Source of the DNA: Geomonas limicola
Lineage (GTDB): Bacteria > Desulfobacterota > Desulfuromonadia > Geobacterales > Geobacteraceae
Assembly (NCBI RefSeq): GCF_014193675.1
Contig: NZ_BLXZ01000001.1
Coordinates: 372,001 to 436,000, forward strand
Reading direction: 5' to 3'
Length of the DNA: 64,000 nucleotides
Position 1 is the first letter of the stretch. Every line of letters begins with the position of its first letter. A program made the position numbers and the translations under genes. Under the pieces are notes generated by a model. The model saw only the letters and a program-made list of their open reading frames with translations, was not told the DNA's origin and searched no databases. Shown here piece after piece: positions 17,105 through 24,995 of this stretch.

Positions 17105-17947
17105 TTAGCGACCGTACAATCCCCACCCGGTCATGGCTGCCCACAACACCCCCACGACGAAGAGCGGGACGTCGGTGAGCAACGATTCGGTCGGGTCCCC
17201 CCCCTGCCCGCTTTGCACCCTGAGAATCAGCCGCAAAAGCCCGAAGCAGCAAAGCGGCACCGTGTACACCAGGACGTGTCGGGCGATGACATACTGGGTA
17301 TAGGTGACCAGTACCGCACCGCCGGTCATGTACATCGCCCCTTGCAGAAACCCCTCCGGATAGTGCAGCAAGGACTTGCGATGCCCACCCGCCTCTTCCC
17401 CCAGGGATTGCTTCTCGCCGAGCCTTTTTCCGGTAGCCAGAAATATGGCCAGCAAGAAGACCGAGAGAAAAAGCCACTCGGAGATCTCGATGCCGAAGGC
17501 GACGCCCCCTGCCTCGAGCCGCAACAGGAAGCCGGCGGCGATGCAGAAGAGGTCGACCACCGGGAGCTCCTTGAGCTTGAGCGAATAACAGGAGGTGATA
17601 ACGAGGTACGCTGCCAGGACCTGAAGGAAAAGGGGCGAGATCTTGAGCGCCGCGACAAGCGCCACGACGAGACAGACCGCGCCAAGTAGCAGCGCAGCCC
17701 AAACCGGGACACGACCGGAAGCGATGGGACGGAACTTTTTACGCGGATGCCGGACGTCGCGCTGCCGGTCGAGAACGTCATTGAGGATATAGGTCGCACT
17801 GCTGCCCAAGGAAAAACTGACCAGCGGAAGGATCCCCTTGTACACCACACCCGGATTGAGCAACACTCCGCCGAGAAAGGGGGGGAAGAACAGCATCAGG
17901 TTCTTCAGCCACTGGTGCGGGCGCAGCAATCTTAGATAGTTTTTCAA
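17105..17947 (-). CDS. UbiA-family prenyltransferase, decaprenyl-phosphate phosphoribosyltransferase type
   Basis: 280 residues with eight or nine hydrophobic helices. The prenyl-diphosphate site is SATYILNDVLDRQRD (NDxxD) followed by HPRKKFRPIASG. This last block closely resembles mycobacterial Rv3806c, which adds 5-phosphoribose diphosphate to polyprenyl phosphate and so makes the lipid donor for arabinofuranose. A second acidic loop, TGKRLGEKQSLGEE, is the usual second Asp-rich site in altered form. Start appears to be TTG with no good ribosome binding site, so the 5' end is uncertain. The context of sugar transferases supports a glycan role rather than quinone synthesis. No oxidase/reductase pair for epimerising the ribose is seen in the window. 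Confidence 0.82.
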   Translation of the reverse strand: MKNYLRLLRPHQWLKNLMLFFPPFLGGVLLNPGVVYKGILPLVSFSLGSSATYILNDVLDRQRDVRHPRKKFRPIASGRVPVWAALLLGAVCLVVALVAALKISPLFLQVLAAYLVITSCYSLKLKELPVVDLFCIAAGFLLRLEAGGVAFGIEISEWLFLSVFLLAIFLATGKRLGEKQSLGEEAGGHRKSLLHYPEGFLQGAMYMTGGAVLVTYTQYVIARHVLVYTVPLCCFGLLRLILRVQSGQGGDPTESLLTDVPLFVVGVLWAAMTGWGLYGR

Positions 17948-18067
17948 GGCAACGATGGCGTGCTTACCTCATGAAAATTGCGTGGGTGCGAGTATGCCAC
18001 AGCGCCGCCGCTTCGAGCAAGCGTTTCCCACGGAAAAGCGTGGAACCAGCGAAGAAACATCAGGGAC

Positions 18068-18937
18068 TTACACCGCGGTCCCGGTGACGATCTCCAGAAA
18101 GAAATCCTCTAGGCTCTTGCGCCTTGGTTCGAGGAGCGTGATCTCAACTCCCTGAACGGCCAACTCCCCGACAGTCGTGGTCAGCTGCTCGCGCGGCACG
18201 TAGAGTTCGCGACTCCCCTCCCGATCTTTCAGCGTCAGCTGGTAGCCGACCACGCCTCGCTCGAGAACCGCCTCTACACGCTCCACACTACGAAGCTCCC
18301 CTTTGGTGATGATCCCGACGCGGTCGCACACCGATTCGACATCCGAGACGATGTGGGTACTGAAAAAGACGCATTTGCCGCGCTGTTTCAGCTCGGTCAT
18401 GATCTCCTTGACGAGCGCACGTCCCACCGGGTCAAGGCCGCTCATCGGCTCGTCCAGGATATAGACCTCCGGGTCGTGGATCAGCACCTGGGCGATGCCG
18501 ACCCGCTGCACCATACCCTTGCTGTAGCTGCGCATGGGGCGCTTGCGGGCATCCCAGAGCTGAAGCCGCTGCAGTACCTCTGCGCAGCGCTGCCCGAGCA
18601 GTCCTTCCGGCATCCCGAAGCTGCGCCCGACAAACAGGAGATACTCCTCGGCGTTGAGGTAGTCGTAGAAAGCGGGGTTCTCGGGAAGGTAGCCGACGTG
18701 CTTGCGGGCAGCGGCAGTGCCGATGTCCTCACCCATGAGGCGTGCGGACCCCGAAGAAGGGCGGATGAGCCCTAACAGCGTCTTGATGGTGGTGCTTTTA
18801 CCGGCCCCGTTGGGTCCCAGGAATCCGAAGATTTCACCTTGGGCAACCTCGAGACTCAGATTCTTGAGTGCGTCCACCCGGGTCCATTTCTTTCCGGTAT
18901 AGGTTTTGGAGAGCCCTGCTATTTCAATTGCGTTCAT
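18068..18937 (-). CDS. ABC transporter ATPase, XapD-like
   Basis: 289 residues. Walker A GFLGPNGAGKSTTIK, signature SYSKGMVQRVGIAQ, Walker B VYILDEPMSGLDP and the H-loop STHIVSD make a CcmA/NatA-type ATPase. The last 80 residues (REQLTTTVGELAVQGVEITLLEPRRKSLEDFFLEIV) are the usual C-terminal domain. ATG 18937 follows GAGGAT. The order GT-C/TPR, permease, TPR-like protein, ATPase directly after pilA-spc matches the G. sulfurreducens xap locus, in which the ATPase GSU1501 (xapD) is needed for the extracellular anchoring polysaccharide. Orthology is inferred from order and type, not from alignment. Confidence 0.85.
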   Translation of the reverse strand: MNAIEIAGLSKTYTGKKWTRVDALKNLSLEVAQGEIFGFLGPNGAGKSTTIKTLLGLIRPSSGSARLMGEDIGTAAARKHVGYLPENPAFYDYLNAEEYLLFVGRSFGMPEGLLGQRCAEVLQRLQLWDARKRPMRSYSKGMVQRVGIAQVLIHDPEVYILDEPMSGLDPVGRALVKEIMTELKQRGKCVFFSTHIVSDVESVCDRVGIITKGELRSVERVEAVLERGVVGYQLTLKDREGSRELYVPREQLTTTVGELAVQGVEITLLEPRRKSLEDFFLEIVTGTAV

Positions 18938-18944
18938 AGGATCC

Positions 18945-19838
18945 TCATTGCGGTGCAGACTTCGTTTTTTTGACTGGGGAGGCATAGTTGCTGGTGGTCT
19001 TCACCTTGCCGTCCGGATCCAGGTAGAACTTCCCGCCGTAGGGATCCCGAGGAACTTCGGGCAGGTAGCCCTGGCGCACCAGTTCCTCGACCGATTCGGC
19101 AGGAATGCCCGTGGCCTTGGCATAGGCAGCCGCGGCAACTTCGATGCTGCGCGCTTTTTTCAGGGCCTCGAGCCGCACCTGCAGGGTCTTTTTGATCGAA
19201 GGGTTGGTGGCGCTCAGCACCATGGTGTTCAGGTAGGCGATAGCGAGGTCGCTTTGTCCGGCATCGTTCAGGTACCGCCCGGCAAGGGTGGCGAAGAGCG
19301 GGTTCTTGCTCAACTCCGCGGCGCGCATGTAGTTGCTGGCGGCCTTCGGGTAGTCCTTCAGGAAGTAGCCGTAGTTGAAACCGGCGAAGAAGGGAAGGTA
19401 AAAGTCCCAGGTCCGGTACTTCATCCCGTACTCAAGGAGCGCATTGGCGATCTTGATCTGCTTCACGTCCCACACCAGGATCGACTGGGCGAAGTAGTAG
19501 TCGTCCATGTTGTAGGGGTCGAGTTTGACCGCGGCATGCAGCAGCCGGGACATGGCCTGGTAATCGGGGGGAAGCTGGAGCTCGTTATTGCGCTTTTCCG
19601 CGAGGGTCCCGAAGTAGAGCAGGACCTTGAGGGTAAGTCCTTCCGCGACCAGCTGTTTCTGGTCGGCCGAAACCAACTGCAGGAACTCGGCCTTGGGAAC
19701 CACCCCCAGTTTCTCCTGCACGGGTTTTTGGTGCAGGTAACGAGCGAACGGGAAGATCAGCGCGAGATAGCACGCCACCAGGATGCCGGCGGACACGGAC
19801 CAGACAATCGGCCTGGGCAAGGAACGATTGGCAGCCAT
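18945..19838 (-). CDS. Membrane-anchored TPR-like protein, xap-type locus
   Basis: 297 residues. One N-terminal helix (VWSVSAGILVACYLALIFPFA, about residues 12-32, split here only by description) anchors it, and the rest is predicted helical-repeat (MSRLLHAAVKLDPYNMDDYY, YPKAASNYMRAAELSKNP, DLAIAYLNTMVLSA). The tail LPEVPRDPYGGKFYLDP resembles the C-terminal motif of GspG-type pseudopilins and of some glycan-locus repeat proteins. It sits between the permease (one-base gap) and the ATPase (seven bases), so it is probably an accessory part of that exporter on the periplasmic side. Confidence 0.7.
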   Translation of the reverse strand: MAANRSLPRPIVWSVSAGILVACYLALIFPFARYLHQKPVQEKLGVVPKAEFLQLVSADQKQLVAEGLTLKVLLYFGTLAEKRNNELQLPPDYQAMSRLLHAAVKLDPYNMDDYYFAQSILVWDVKQIKIANALLEYGMKYRTWDFYLPFFAGFNYGYFLKDYPKAASNYMRAAELSKNPLFATLAGRYLNDAGQSDLAIAYLNTMVLSATNPSIKKTLQVRLEALKKARSIEVAAAAYAKATGIPAESVEELVRQGYLPEVPRDPYGGKFYLDPDGKVKTTSNYASPVKKTKSAPQ

Positions 19839-20630
19839 CTATTTCATTTCCCTGCGCGAGAACAGCACGGTGGCAACCAGCAGCAGCATGGCCACATAGA
19901 CCGCGAAGTACAACACGGTAAGGAGGGTCCCCTGGCCGGAGAGCGGCACGCCGTAGATCGCGTTGACCTTGAGATCAAAGGCGCTGAAGTTGGGGAGGAC
20001 GTAGTACAGGGCGTTGGCACACTGGCGCAACAAAGGAGTCAACTTTTCGCCGGCCGGGCTTTGCACGTACTCGTAGACCTGCTGCGAAGCGCTCCCGACG
20101 AGCATGGTGGCTATGGTGCCAAAGACCGGGAGAAAGAACGAGGTGCTGACCGTGGAGAGCGCCACGGCGGCAGCTACCAGCAGGATGTATTTCAGGGCAT
20201 CGAAAACGATGGCTGCAAACACGTTGCCCCAGACTACCGGGCGGTCCGGCGGATAGTTCCCCGCAGTGATGGAAACCACCACGCAGGCAACCACCCCAAG
20301 GACGAGTGCTGCAAGGAGCAGGAAAGCGGCAAGTCCCAGGAACCGTCCCAGGAGAAACCTGGTCCGGCTGATGGGGAGGGAGAGCACGCTAAAGGTGTAA
20401 CGGCGGTCGATGTCCTTCCACAGCGAGGTCCCACCCAGAAAAACGGAAAGCAGCAGCAGGATAAACGATATGAGCGACAAGGAAAGCGTAATGGAAAGCT
20501 CGGTTACCTGGCGCATGGAAAGCTGACTTACCGAGGGGACCAAGGGGAGCAGCACCGCCGCCACCAGGATCCCGTGGAACACGCGATCCCTGAAGATCCC
20601 TTTGAGGGTGATCCGAAAGACTTCGAACAT
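19839..20630 (-). CDS. ABC-2 type permease of the XapD-like exporter
   Basis: 263 residues with about six hydrophobic helices, starting MFEVFRITLKGIFRDRVFHG. The sequence TSLWKDIDRRYTFSVLSLPISRTRFLLGR is broken into the usual cytoplasmic loop of ABC-2 permeases of the NosY/GldF kind. Its stop adjoins the start of the next gene. It should form the membrane channel for the ATPase encoded two genes downstream. The exported substrate is probably a polysaccharide or its precursor, by analogy with the xap locus. Confidence 0.82.
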   Translation of the reverse strand: MFEVFRITLKGIFRDRVFHGILVAAVLLPLVPSVSQLSMRQVTELSITLSLSLISFILLLLSVFLGGTSLWKDIDRRYTFSVLSLPISRTRFLLGRFLGLAAFLLLAALVLGVVACVVVSITAGNYPPDRPVVWGNVFAAIVFDALKYILLVAAAVALSTVSTSFFLPVFGTIATMLVGSASQQVYEYVQSPAGEKLTPLLRQCANALYYVLPNFSAFDLKVNAIYGVPLSGQGTLLTVLYFAVYVAMLLLVATVLFSRREMK

Positions 20631-20651
20631 GTAGAAACGCTCCTGTGGCGG

Positions 20652-22376
20652 TCACTCCGCCATTTTTTTCGCGAGTTTGAGGGCCGGCTGGCGGTACACG
20701 GCGTTTGCCGGGGCATGGGCGGCTGCCTGGGCAAAATTCACCTGGGCGAGCTGCCGCTTTTTTTGCATCATGTGCACCACGCCAAGCCGGTAATGGTAGA
20801 ACGGGTCACGGGTGAGTTCATAGAGTCGGCTGAGCAGCCGCACCGAATCCGGGTACACCTGGGCCCTGGTGGTACGCCCGGCGTCCACCTGCATTTCATA
20901 GAGCTTCAGTATCTGGTTGCACACCGCGATTTCATGCTGCCCGGGGTCTTTCAGGACCTCCTTGAGCACGGCCACCGCCCCCTCGAAATCCCCCGCCGCG
21001 GCCAGTGCCGACGCCTTGGTTCTCAGGCCGTACTGGTAGTTGATGAGGCTCGCATTGACCTGCATCGAACTGACCACCGCCCGGGCTTCGGCGTCCCGCC
21101 CTTTCTGGTACAAGGCGTTGGCAACCTCGTTTTGAGCCGGGGTGAAGTTGGGAGATTTCTTAAGGGTGTCTTGAAACAGCGCCAAGTTATCCTGCCAGAG
21201 CAGGGTGCGCTCGGCAGTTCCGTACCCGGCAACCGCCAGAACAACAAAAACACCGAGCGCAAGCCACTGCCTGCCGCGCTGCGACAATTCCAGGGTCTGC
21301 ACTGCCAAAACGCCCCCCACCACGAAGAAGGCGCCAGGTATGTACATGTAGCGCTCGGCAAGCGGCGTCCAGGTAAGCCCCAAAAGGGGAATCATGAGCG
21401 CAGAGCAGCCGACAGCCGCGGCACTGACAAAGAAGAAAGCGCTCAGGGTGCGTCTGAATACCAGCCACACCACAACCAGGCAGACCAGGACCCCGAGAGG
21501 AAGATAGAGATCGGAGACCTGGATGATCCCGAAATTAAGCGGAAAGGGCTGGACCAGCTTTTTAAGGTAAAAGCCGGCAGCCTTCAGCGGAAGTTTCAAA
21601 GTAAAGAAAAGACCGACGCTTTTTTCACCCACAACGTGGGTGACAACCCGCGCCACCCCGGCGTCCCGGACCGGAGCTGCCAGGGCGCGGAACGCAAAGA
21701 AGCCGACGCCGGTCCCCACCCAGACAAAAAGGTGGATCCAGTGCTGTTTAGCGACCTGGAGCAGCGAAGGACGCTCGGACGAGTCGGCAAAATAAGGATA
21801 GATAAGCGCTGCGGGGAGGAAGAAGATCGCCGTTTCCTTGGCGAGGCAGGCAACCAGCAGACTCAGGGCGGCCAGCAGGCTCGACAGCGGAGTGAGCCGG
21901 GATCTGACCAGGAGGAAGACCGATAGCAACACGAAGATGCACGCCAGGGGATCGGTCCGTCCGGAAACCCAGTTGACCGACTCGGCGTTGATGGGGTGCA
22001 GACCGAAAAGCAGACTGGCGACAAGCGCCCACAGCGGGGTTTCGATCCCCCGCAACCTGCTCAAACGCAGGGTAATGGCAAAAACAAGGAGTGCATTGAC
22101 AAGATGCATCAGGATGTTTTCCAGATGCATGAAACTTTCCAGGAGCCCCCACAGGTAGTTGTCGGCCCAGAAAGTCAGGAAGAGCAGCGGACGATAGTAG
22201 GTGTTGCCCGGCGTGAAGACTTCGCGCAGCGTCAGGTTATCCGCGTTGAGCAGAAAGTTGACGGTGCCCGGATCGTCCATCGAGTTGAACGGGGAGAAGA
22301 TCGCGGGGTAATAGGTCCCGAGCACCACAAAGGTGAGAAGCAGCAGGCAGCTGCGCGTATTCAGGTCACGGCTCAT
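20652..22376 (-). CDS. GT-C membrane glycosyltransferase with C-terminal TPR repeats
   Basis: 574 residues. About ten to twelve hydrophobic helices occupy residues 5-385, then a soluble helical-repeat tail with TPR features (NFTPAQNEVANALYQKGRDAEARAV, ASALAAAGDFEGAVAVLKEVL). The first periplasmic loop has the DD pair FNSMDDPGTVNF, and HPINAESVNWVSGRTDPLA is characteristic of TMTC-like O-mannosyltransferases and their bacterial relatives. It probably transfers a sugar from polyprenyl phosphate to a protein or glycan outside the membrane. The start ATG 22376 lies eight bases after a terminator and has only a weak GGAT ribosome site. First gene of the xap-like string, directly after pilA-spc. 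Confidence 0.8.
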   Translation of the reverse strand: MSRDLNTRSCLLLLTFVVLGTYYPAIFSPFNSMDDPGTVNFLLNADNLTLREVFTPGNTYYRPLLFLTFWADNYLWGLLESFMHLENILMHLVNALLVFAITLRLSRLRGIETPLWALVASLLFGLHPINAESVNWVSGRTDPLACIFVLLSVFLLVRSRLTPLSSLLAALSLLVACLAKETAIFFLPAALIYPYFADSSERPSLLQVAKQHWIHLFVWVGTGVGFFAFRALAAPVRDAGVARVVTHVVGEKSVGLFFTLKLPLKAAGFYLKKLVQPFPLNFGIIQVSDLYLPLGVLVCLVVVWLVFRRTLSAFFFVSAAAVGCSALMIPLLGLTWTPLAERYMYIPGAFFVVGGVLAVQTLELSQRGRQWLALGVFVVLAVAGYGTAERTLLWQDNLALFQDTLKKSPNFTPAQNEVANALYQKGRDAEARAVVSSMQVNASLINYQYGLRTKASALAAAGDFEGAVAVLKEVLKDPGQHEIAVCNQILKLYEMQVDAGRTTRAQVYPDSVRLLSRLYELTRDPFYHYRLGVVHMMQKKRQLAQVNFAQAAAHAPANAVYRQPALKLAKKMAE

Positions 22377-22383
22377 ACAATCC

Positions 22384-22415
22384 AAAAAAAAGGCGGGGTG
22401 CCAGAACACCCCGCC
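22384..22415 (-). terminator. Terminator after the pilA-spc pair
   Basis: A perfect 9-bp stem GGCGGGGTG/CACCCCGCC with a 6-base loop. On the minus strand it is followed by eight T residues (22384-22391). It ends 22 bases after the spc stop and eight bases before the next start codon. Confidence 0.9.
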
Positions 22416-22436
22416 GAGGTACGTGCACCTTTAATG

Positions 22437-22820
22437 CTACATCGAAGTCCAGCCGTCGAACTCGGACTTATCGGTTTTCGAGACGGTGGTTTTTACGGCG
22501 GTCCCGGCAGTAGCTTCCTTGTAGAAGACGGAGGTGCTGTCGTACGCGGTAGCGAAAGCCCTGGTGCCGGATTTGTGCTGGGTGACGACAGCGTAGCCGC
22601 CTGCACCGGTTTTAGCAGCAACGGAAACGCCGGTGGAGGTCTTGCCGATCAGCACGGCGGCGGTGTTGGTAGCGGTAGCGTCGGTCTTGTCGCCGTAGAC
22701 GGATTTGCCGTTCAGCGAAGCGGAGTCGGTCAGTGCCGAGGTCATATCGATGTTATCAGCGGCCAGAACCTGCCCGGAGATCATCAGTGCGAGAGCAACA
22801 AAAGCAGCAATCTTTTTCAT
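22437..22820 (-). CDS. spc: Spc-like GeopilinII domain protein
   Basis: 127 residues with a Sec signal (MKKIAAFVALALMISGQVLA, cleavage before ADN). The mature part is about 107 residues, rich in Thr, Ser, Ala and Lys, without cysteines, and predicted mostly beta (AAVLIGKTSTGVSVAAKTG, GYAVVTQHKSGTRAFATAY). It lies 22 bases after pilA. In G. sulfurreducens the gene in this position, spc (GSU1497), encodes the globular half of a split pilin and stabilises PilA. Similar size, position and domain character support the same role here. It has its own ribosome site (GAGGGG) and is followed by a strong terminator. Confidence 0.85.
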   Translation of the reverse strand: MKKIAAFVALALMISGQVLAADNIDMTSALTDSASLNGKSVYGDKTDATATNTAAVLIGKTSTGVSVAAKTGAGGYAVVTQHKSGTRAFATAYDSTSVFYKEATAGTAVKTTVSKTDKSEFDGWTSM

Positions 22821-22842
22821 GAGTTAACCCCTCTTAGATAGT

Positions 22843-23070
22843 TTAGTCGCGGTAAGCAATAGCAGACGGATATTCCTGCTTGTCGGCCATGTAGGCTTCC
22901 ATGCCGGTCTTCAGGTTCTTCAGGTCGGCATTAGAGGCGCTGTTGTAGGCCTTGGCGCGGTAGGAGGAGAACTGCGGAATAGCAATTGCTGCAAGGATGC
23001 CGATGATCGCAACGACGATCAAGAGCTCGATCAGGGTGAAGCCTTTGTTGCTTCTGAGTTTACGTAACAT
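22843..23070 (-). CDS. pilA: Short type IV pilin (Geobacter-type e-pilin)
   Basis: 75 residues. The prepilin leader MLRKLRSNKG is followed by FTLIELLIVVAIIGILAAI, the class III signal with Phe1 and Glu5 of the mature chain, cleaved and methylated by PilD. The mature chain is only about 65 residues and lacks the globular C-terminal domain of ordinary pilins. Aromatics fall at mature positions 1, 24, 27, 32, 50, 57 and 63, a pattern close to G. sulfurreducens PilA. AAAGGAG precedes the ATG. Transcription is probably from the sigma-54 promoter upstream, activated by PilR. It forms the fibre moved by PilB, PilC and PilT. Whether the fibre itself conducts electrons is disputed in the field. Confidence 0.96.
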   Translation of the reverse strand: MLRKLRSNKGFTLIELLIVVAIIGILAAIAIPQFSSYRAKAYNSASNADLKNLKTGMEAYMADKQEYPSAIAYRD

Positions 23071-23110
23071 GAGTCTCTCCTTTACGGGTGTGGTGTTACC
23101 GATTGTTGTA

Positions 23111-23126
23111 AGGTCGCGGACGACCT
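23111..23126 (-). other. Hairpin in the pilA leader
   Basis: AGGTCG/CGACCT with a CGGA loop lies about 40 bases upstream of the pilA start, within the predicted untranslated leader. It could stabilise the message. I see no riboswitch consensus around it. Confidence 0.4.
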
Positions 23127-23157
23127 GTCCTCCGAATTCGTAACCACGACCACTATA

Positions 23158-23172
23158 GCAACATGCACGCCA
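23158..23172 (-). promoter_or_regulatory. Sigma-54 promoter of pilA
   Basis: On the minus strand TGGC, seven bases, TTGC matches the -24/-12 consensus with exact spacing (TGGCGTGCATGTTGC). It lies about 88 bases upstream of the pilA ATG. The adjacent pilR gene encodes the sigma-54 activator expected to act here. Confidence 0.85.
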
Positions 23173-23205
23173 AGAAAGAGGAACCCGTCACTCCACAATA
23201 TTACA

Positions 23206-23261
23206 GACACTTACACGGACACCGTCTCAAAACACCGCAACCGATGGCCCAAAATGGACAC
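23206..23261 (-). promoter_or_regulatory. Candidate PilR binding sites
   Basis: Three GTGTC pentamers on the minus strand at 23206-23210, 23218-23222 and 23257-23261, about 35 to 90 bases upstream of the -24 box. PilR sites in Pseudomonas and Geobacter are described as clusters of (C/G)TGTC. Position and number fit an enhancer-type activator region, part of it overlapping the gap just before pilR's stop codon. Confidence 0.55.
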
Positions 23262-23294
23262 CTGGAGCCGCCAAAGGTGACAAATTTCGTCACT

Positions 23295-24668
23295 TCACTC
23301 GTCATCCATGCCGAATTTTGCCAGCCGGTACCGGAAGGACCGGAAGGTCATCCCGAGCAGGGCTGCAGCCTTCTTCTTCACCCCGCCGCTTTTCTCCAGC
23401 GCCTGTACCAGGAGCCGGCTCTCCAGGGTGTCGAGGTAGGCCTGCAGGTCGATCCCTTCGGGCGGAATGTCGACCGGATCGAGTTGAGTACTGACCGGGA
23501 CGAAGTTGCGCACCTTGGGCGGCAGGCAGTCGAGCGTGATGACCCGGCTGCCGAGCACGACGCAGCGTTCCACCAGGTTTTCCAGTTCCCTCACGTTGCC
23601 CGGGAAGGGGTAGTTGAAGAGGGCCGCCGCCGCGTCGGGGGTTACGATGTCGCCACTGCCCGACCAGATCGCATACTTCTTGTAGAAATGCTCCACGAGC
23701 GGCAGGATGTCCTCGGCCCGCTCGCGCAGGGACGGCATGCGCACCTGGACCACGTTGAGCCGGTAAAAGAGGTCTTCGCGGAAGGTCCCCTCGGCGACCT
23801 GCTCCTCGAGGTTGCGGTTGGAGGCCGCCACGATGCGCACATCCGCCTTGAGCGAACTGCTCCCCCCTACCCTGCGGAATTCCCGTTCCTGCAAGACCCG
23901 CAAGAGCTTGGCCTGAAGCTGCAGCGGGACCTCGCCGATCTCGTCGAGGAAGAGCGTTCCCCCTTCGGCCTGCTCGAAGAGGCCGGGGCGATCGGCTATG
24001 GCACCGGTGAAAGAGCCCTTGGTATGGCCGAAGAGCTCGCTCTCGATGAGCGTCTCGGGAATGGCACCACAGTTGACCGCGAGGAAGCTGCGGTCGCGGC
24101 GCGGGCTGTTGAAGTGTAGCGCCTTGGCTGCCAGTTCCTTGCCGGTGCCGCTCTCGCCGAGGATCAGGACGTTGGCCATGCTCTCGGCGACCTTGGCAAT
24201 GAGGTCGTACACCTCGCGCATCTGTTTGCTCTTACCGACCAGGCCGCTAAAGCTGAAACGTTCCTGTACCTGGGCCTTCAGGCGCTGGTTTTCCTGCACC
24301 AGGGTGCGCTGGTCGAGGGACTTCGACACCAGCACCTTTACTTCCTCGACCTTGAACGGTTTGCCGATGTAGTCGTAGGCCCCGAGCTTCATCGCCTCCA
24401 CCGCCTGTTCCGCAGTAGAGAAGGCGGTGATCATCAAGACAGCGGTCTCAGGGGTCTGCGCCTTGATGCGCGAGAGCAGTTCGATACCGTTGAGGCCGGG
24501 CATGCTGACGTCGGAGATCACCAGGTCGAACTTCACCTGTGCCAGCAGGTCAAGGGCGTCCTCGGCACTTTCGGCCTGGTCTACCTGGTACCCCTCACCT
24601 TCCAGCAGAATCGCCAGAAATTCCCGCATACTCAGTTCGTCATCAACAATCAAAATCCTGGCAGGCAT
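23295..24668 (-). CDS. pilR: Sigma-54 response regulator of pilin expression
   Basis: 457 residues in the NtrC layout. The receiver domain has Asp53 in [10 protein letters not shown] as the phosphorylation site. The AAA+ domain has [11 protein letters not shown] (Walker A, residues 169-178), HTKGSFTGA (218-223, the sigma-54 contact loop, here GSFTGA rather than GAFTGA) and [12 protein letters not shown] (Walker B, 236-247). A Fis-type helix-turn-helix lies at the C-terminus ([21 protein letters not shown]). It is phosphorylated by the PilS kinase encoded upstream and should activate the pilA promoter directly downstream. A repeat-filled gap of 327 bases separates it from pilS, unusual for a two-component pair. 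Confidence 0.95.
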   Translation of the reverse strand: MPARILIVDDELSMREFLAILLEGEGYQVDQAESAEDALDLLAQVKFDLVISDVSMPGLNGIELLSRIKAQTPETAVLMITAFSTAEQAVEAMKLGAYDYIGKPFKVEEVKVLVSKSLDQRTLVQENQRLKAQVQERFSFSGLVGKSKQMREVYDLIAKVAESMANVLILGESGTGKELAAKALHFNSPRRDRSFLAVNCGAIPETLIESELFGHTKGSFTGAIADRPGLFEQAEGGTLFLDEIGEVPLQLQAKLLRVLQEREFRRVGGSSSLKADVRIVAASNRNLEEQVAEGTFREDLFYRLNVVQVRMPSLRERAEDILPLVEHFYKKYAIWSGSGDIVTPDAAAALFNYPFPGNVRELENLVERCVVLGSRVITLDCLPPKVRNFVPVSTQLDPVDIPPEGIDLQAYLDTLESRLLVQALEKSGGVKKKAAALLGMTFRSFRYRLAKFGMDDE

Positions 24669-24703
24669 GTGTACCTCGTAAAGCAGGGGCTAGGGTAGTA
24701 AAA

Positions 24704-24731
24704 GCAGGGATTAGGGACCAGGGACTAGGGG
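24704..24731. repeat. Heptamer array, AGGGA family
   Basis: Four 7-base units GCAGGGA, TTAGGGA, CCAGGGA, CTAGGGG, 36 bases upstream of the pilR start. They look like a drifted copy of the CAGTCCC array further upstream, seen on the other strand as TCCC-based units. Confidence 0.6.
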
Positions 24732-24872
24732 GTGGTAAAAACCATGCACCAGTCGCTTCATTGTCCCGCACCACCTGTAGCACCGCTCGTCCCGTCTCCT
24801 CTAACTATTTCGTCCTATCTATAAATCATGTCGCATCTTCCGCGACCTATCACCTATCCAGTCGGCAAGCCT

Positions 24873-24984
24873 CAGTCCCCAGTCCCCAGTCCCCAGTCCC
24901 CAGTCCCCAGTCCCCAGTCCCCAGTCCCCAGTCCCCAGTCCCCAGTCCCCAGTCCCCAGTCCCCAGCCCCCAGCCCCCAGCCCC
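24873..24984. repeat. CCCCAGT tandem array between pilS and pilR
   Basis: Thirteen perfect head-to-tail copies of CAGTCCC (24873-24963), then three of CAGCCCC (24964-24984) and two TGCCCC-like units. It ends 11 bases from the pilS stop codon. Read as CCCCAGT it fits the cyanobacterial STRR1 consensus CCCCRRT. Perfect copies indicate recent expansion or active homogenisation. Read through on the minus strand, the 21-base period would encode a repeated heptapeptide, but no start or ribosome site supports that. Confidence 0.95.
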
Positions 24985-24995
24985 TGCCCCTGCCT

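Noticed and set aside
18906..21926. A 1006-codon open frame on the plus strand
   Set aside because: It is antisense to the XapD-like ATPase, TPR-like protein, permease and GT-C genes, which show clear family motifs. Its sequence is low-complexity and motif-free, as expected for a mirror of GC-rich codons.
23071..23157. Cyclic dinucleotide (GEMM) riboswitch in the pilA leader
   Set aside because: Such riboswitches are common in Geobacter, but the leader lacks the GEMM core sequences; only a small hairpin is present.
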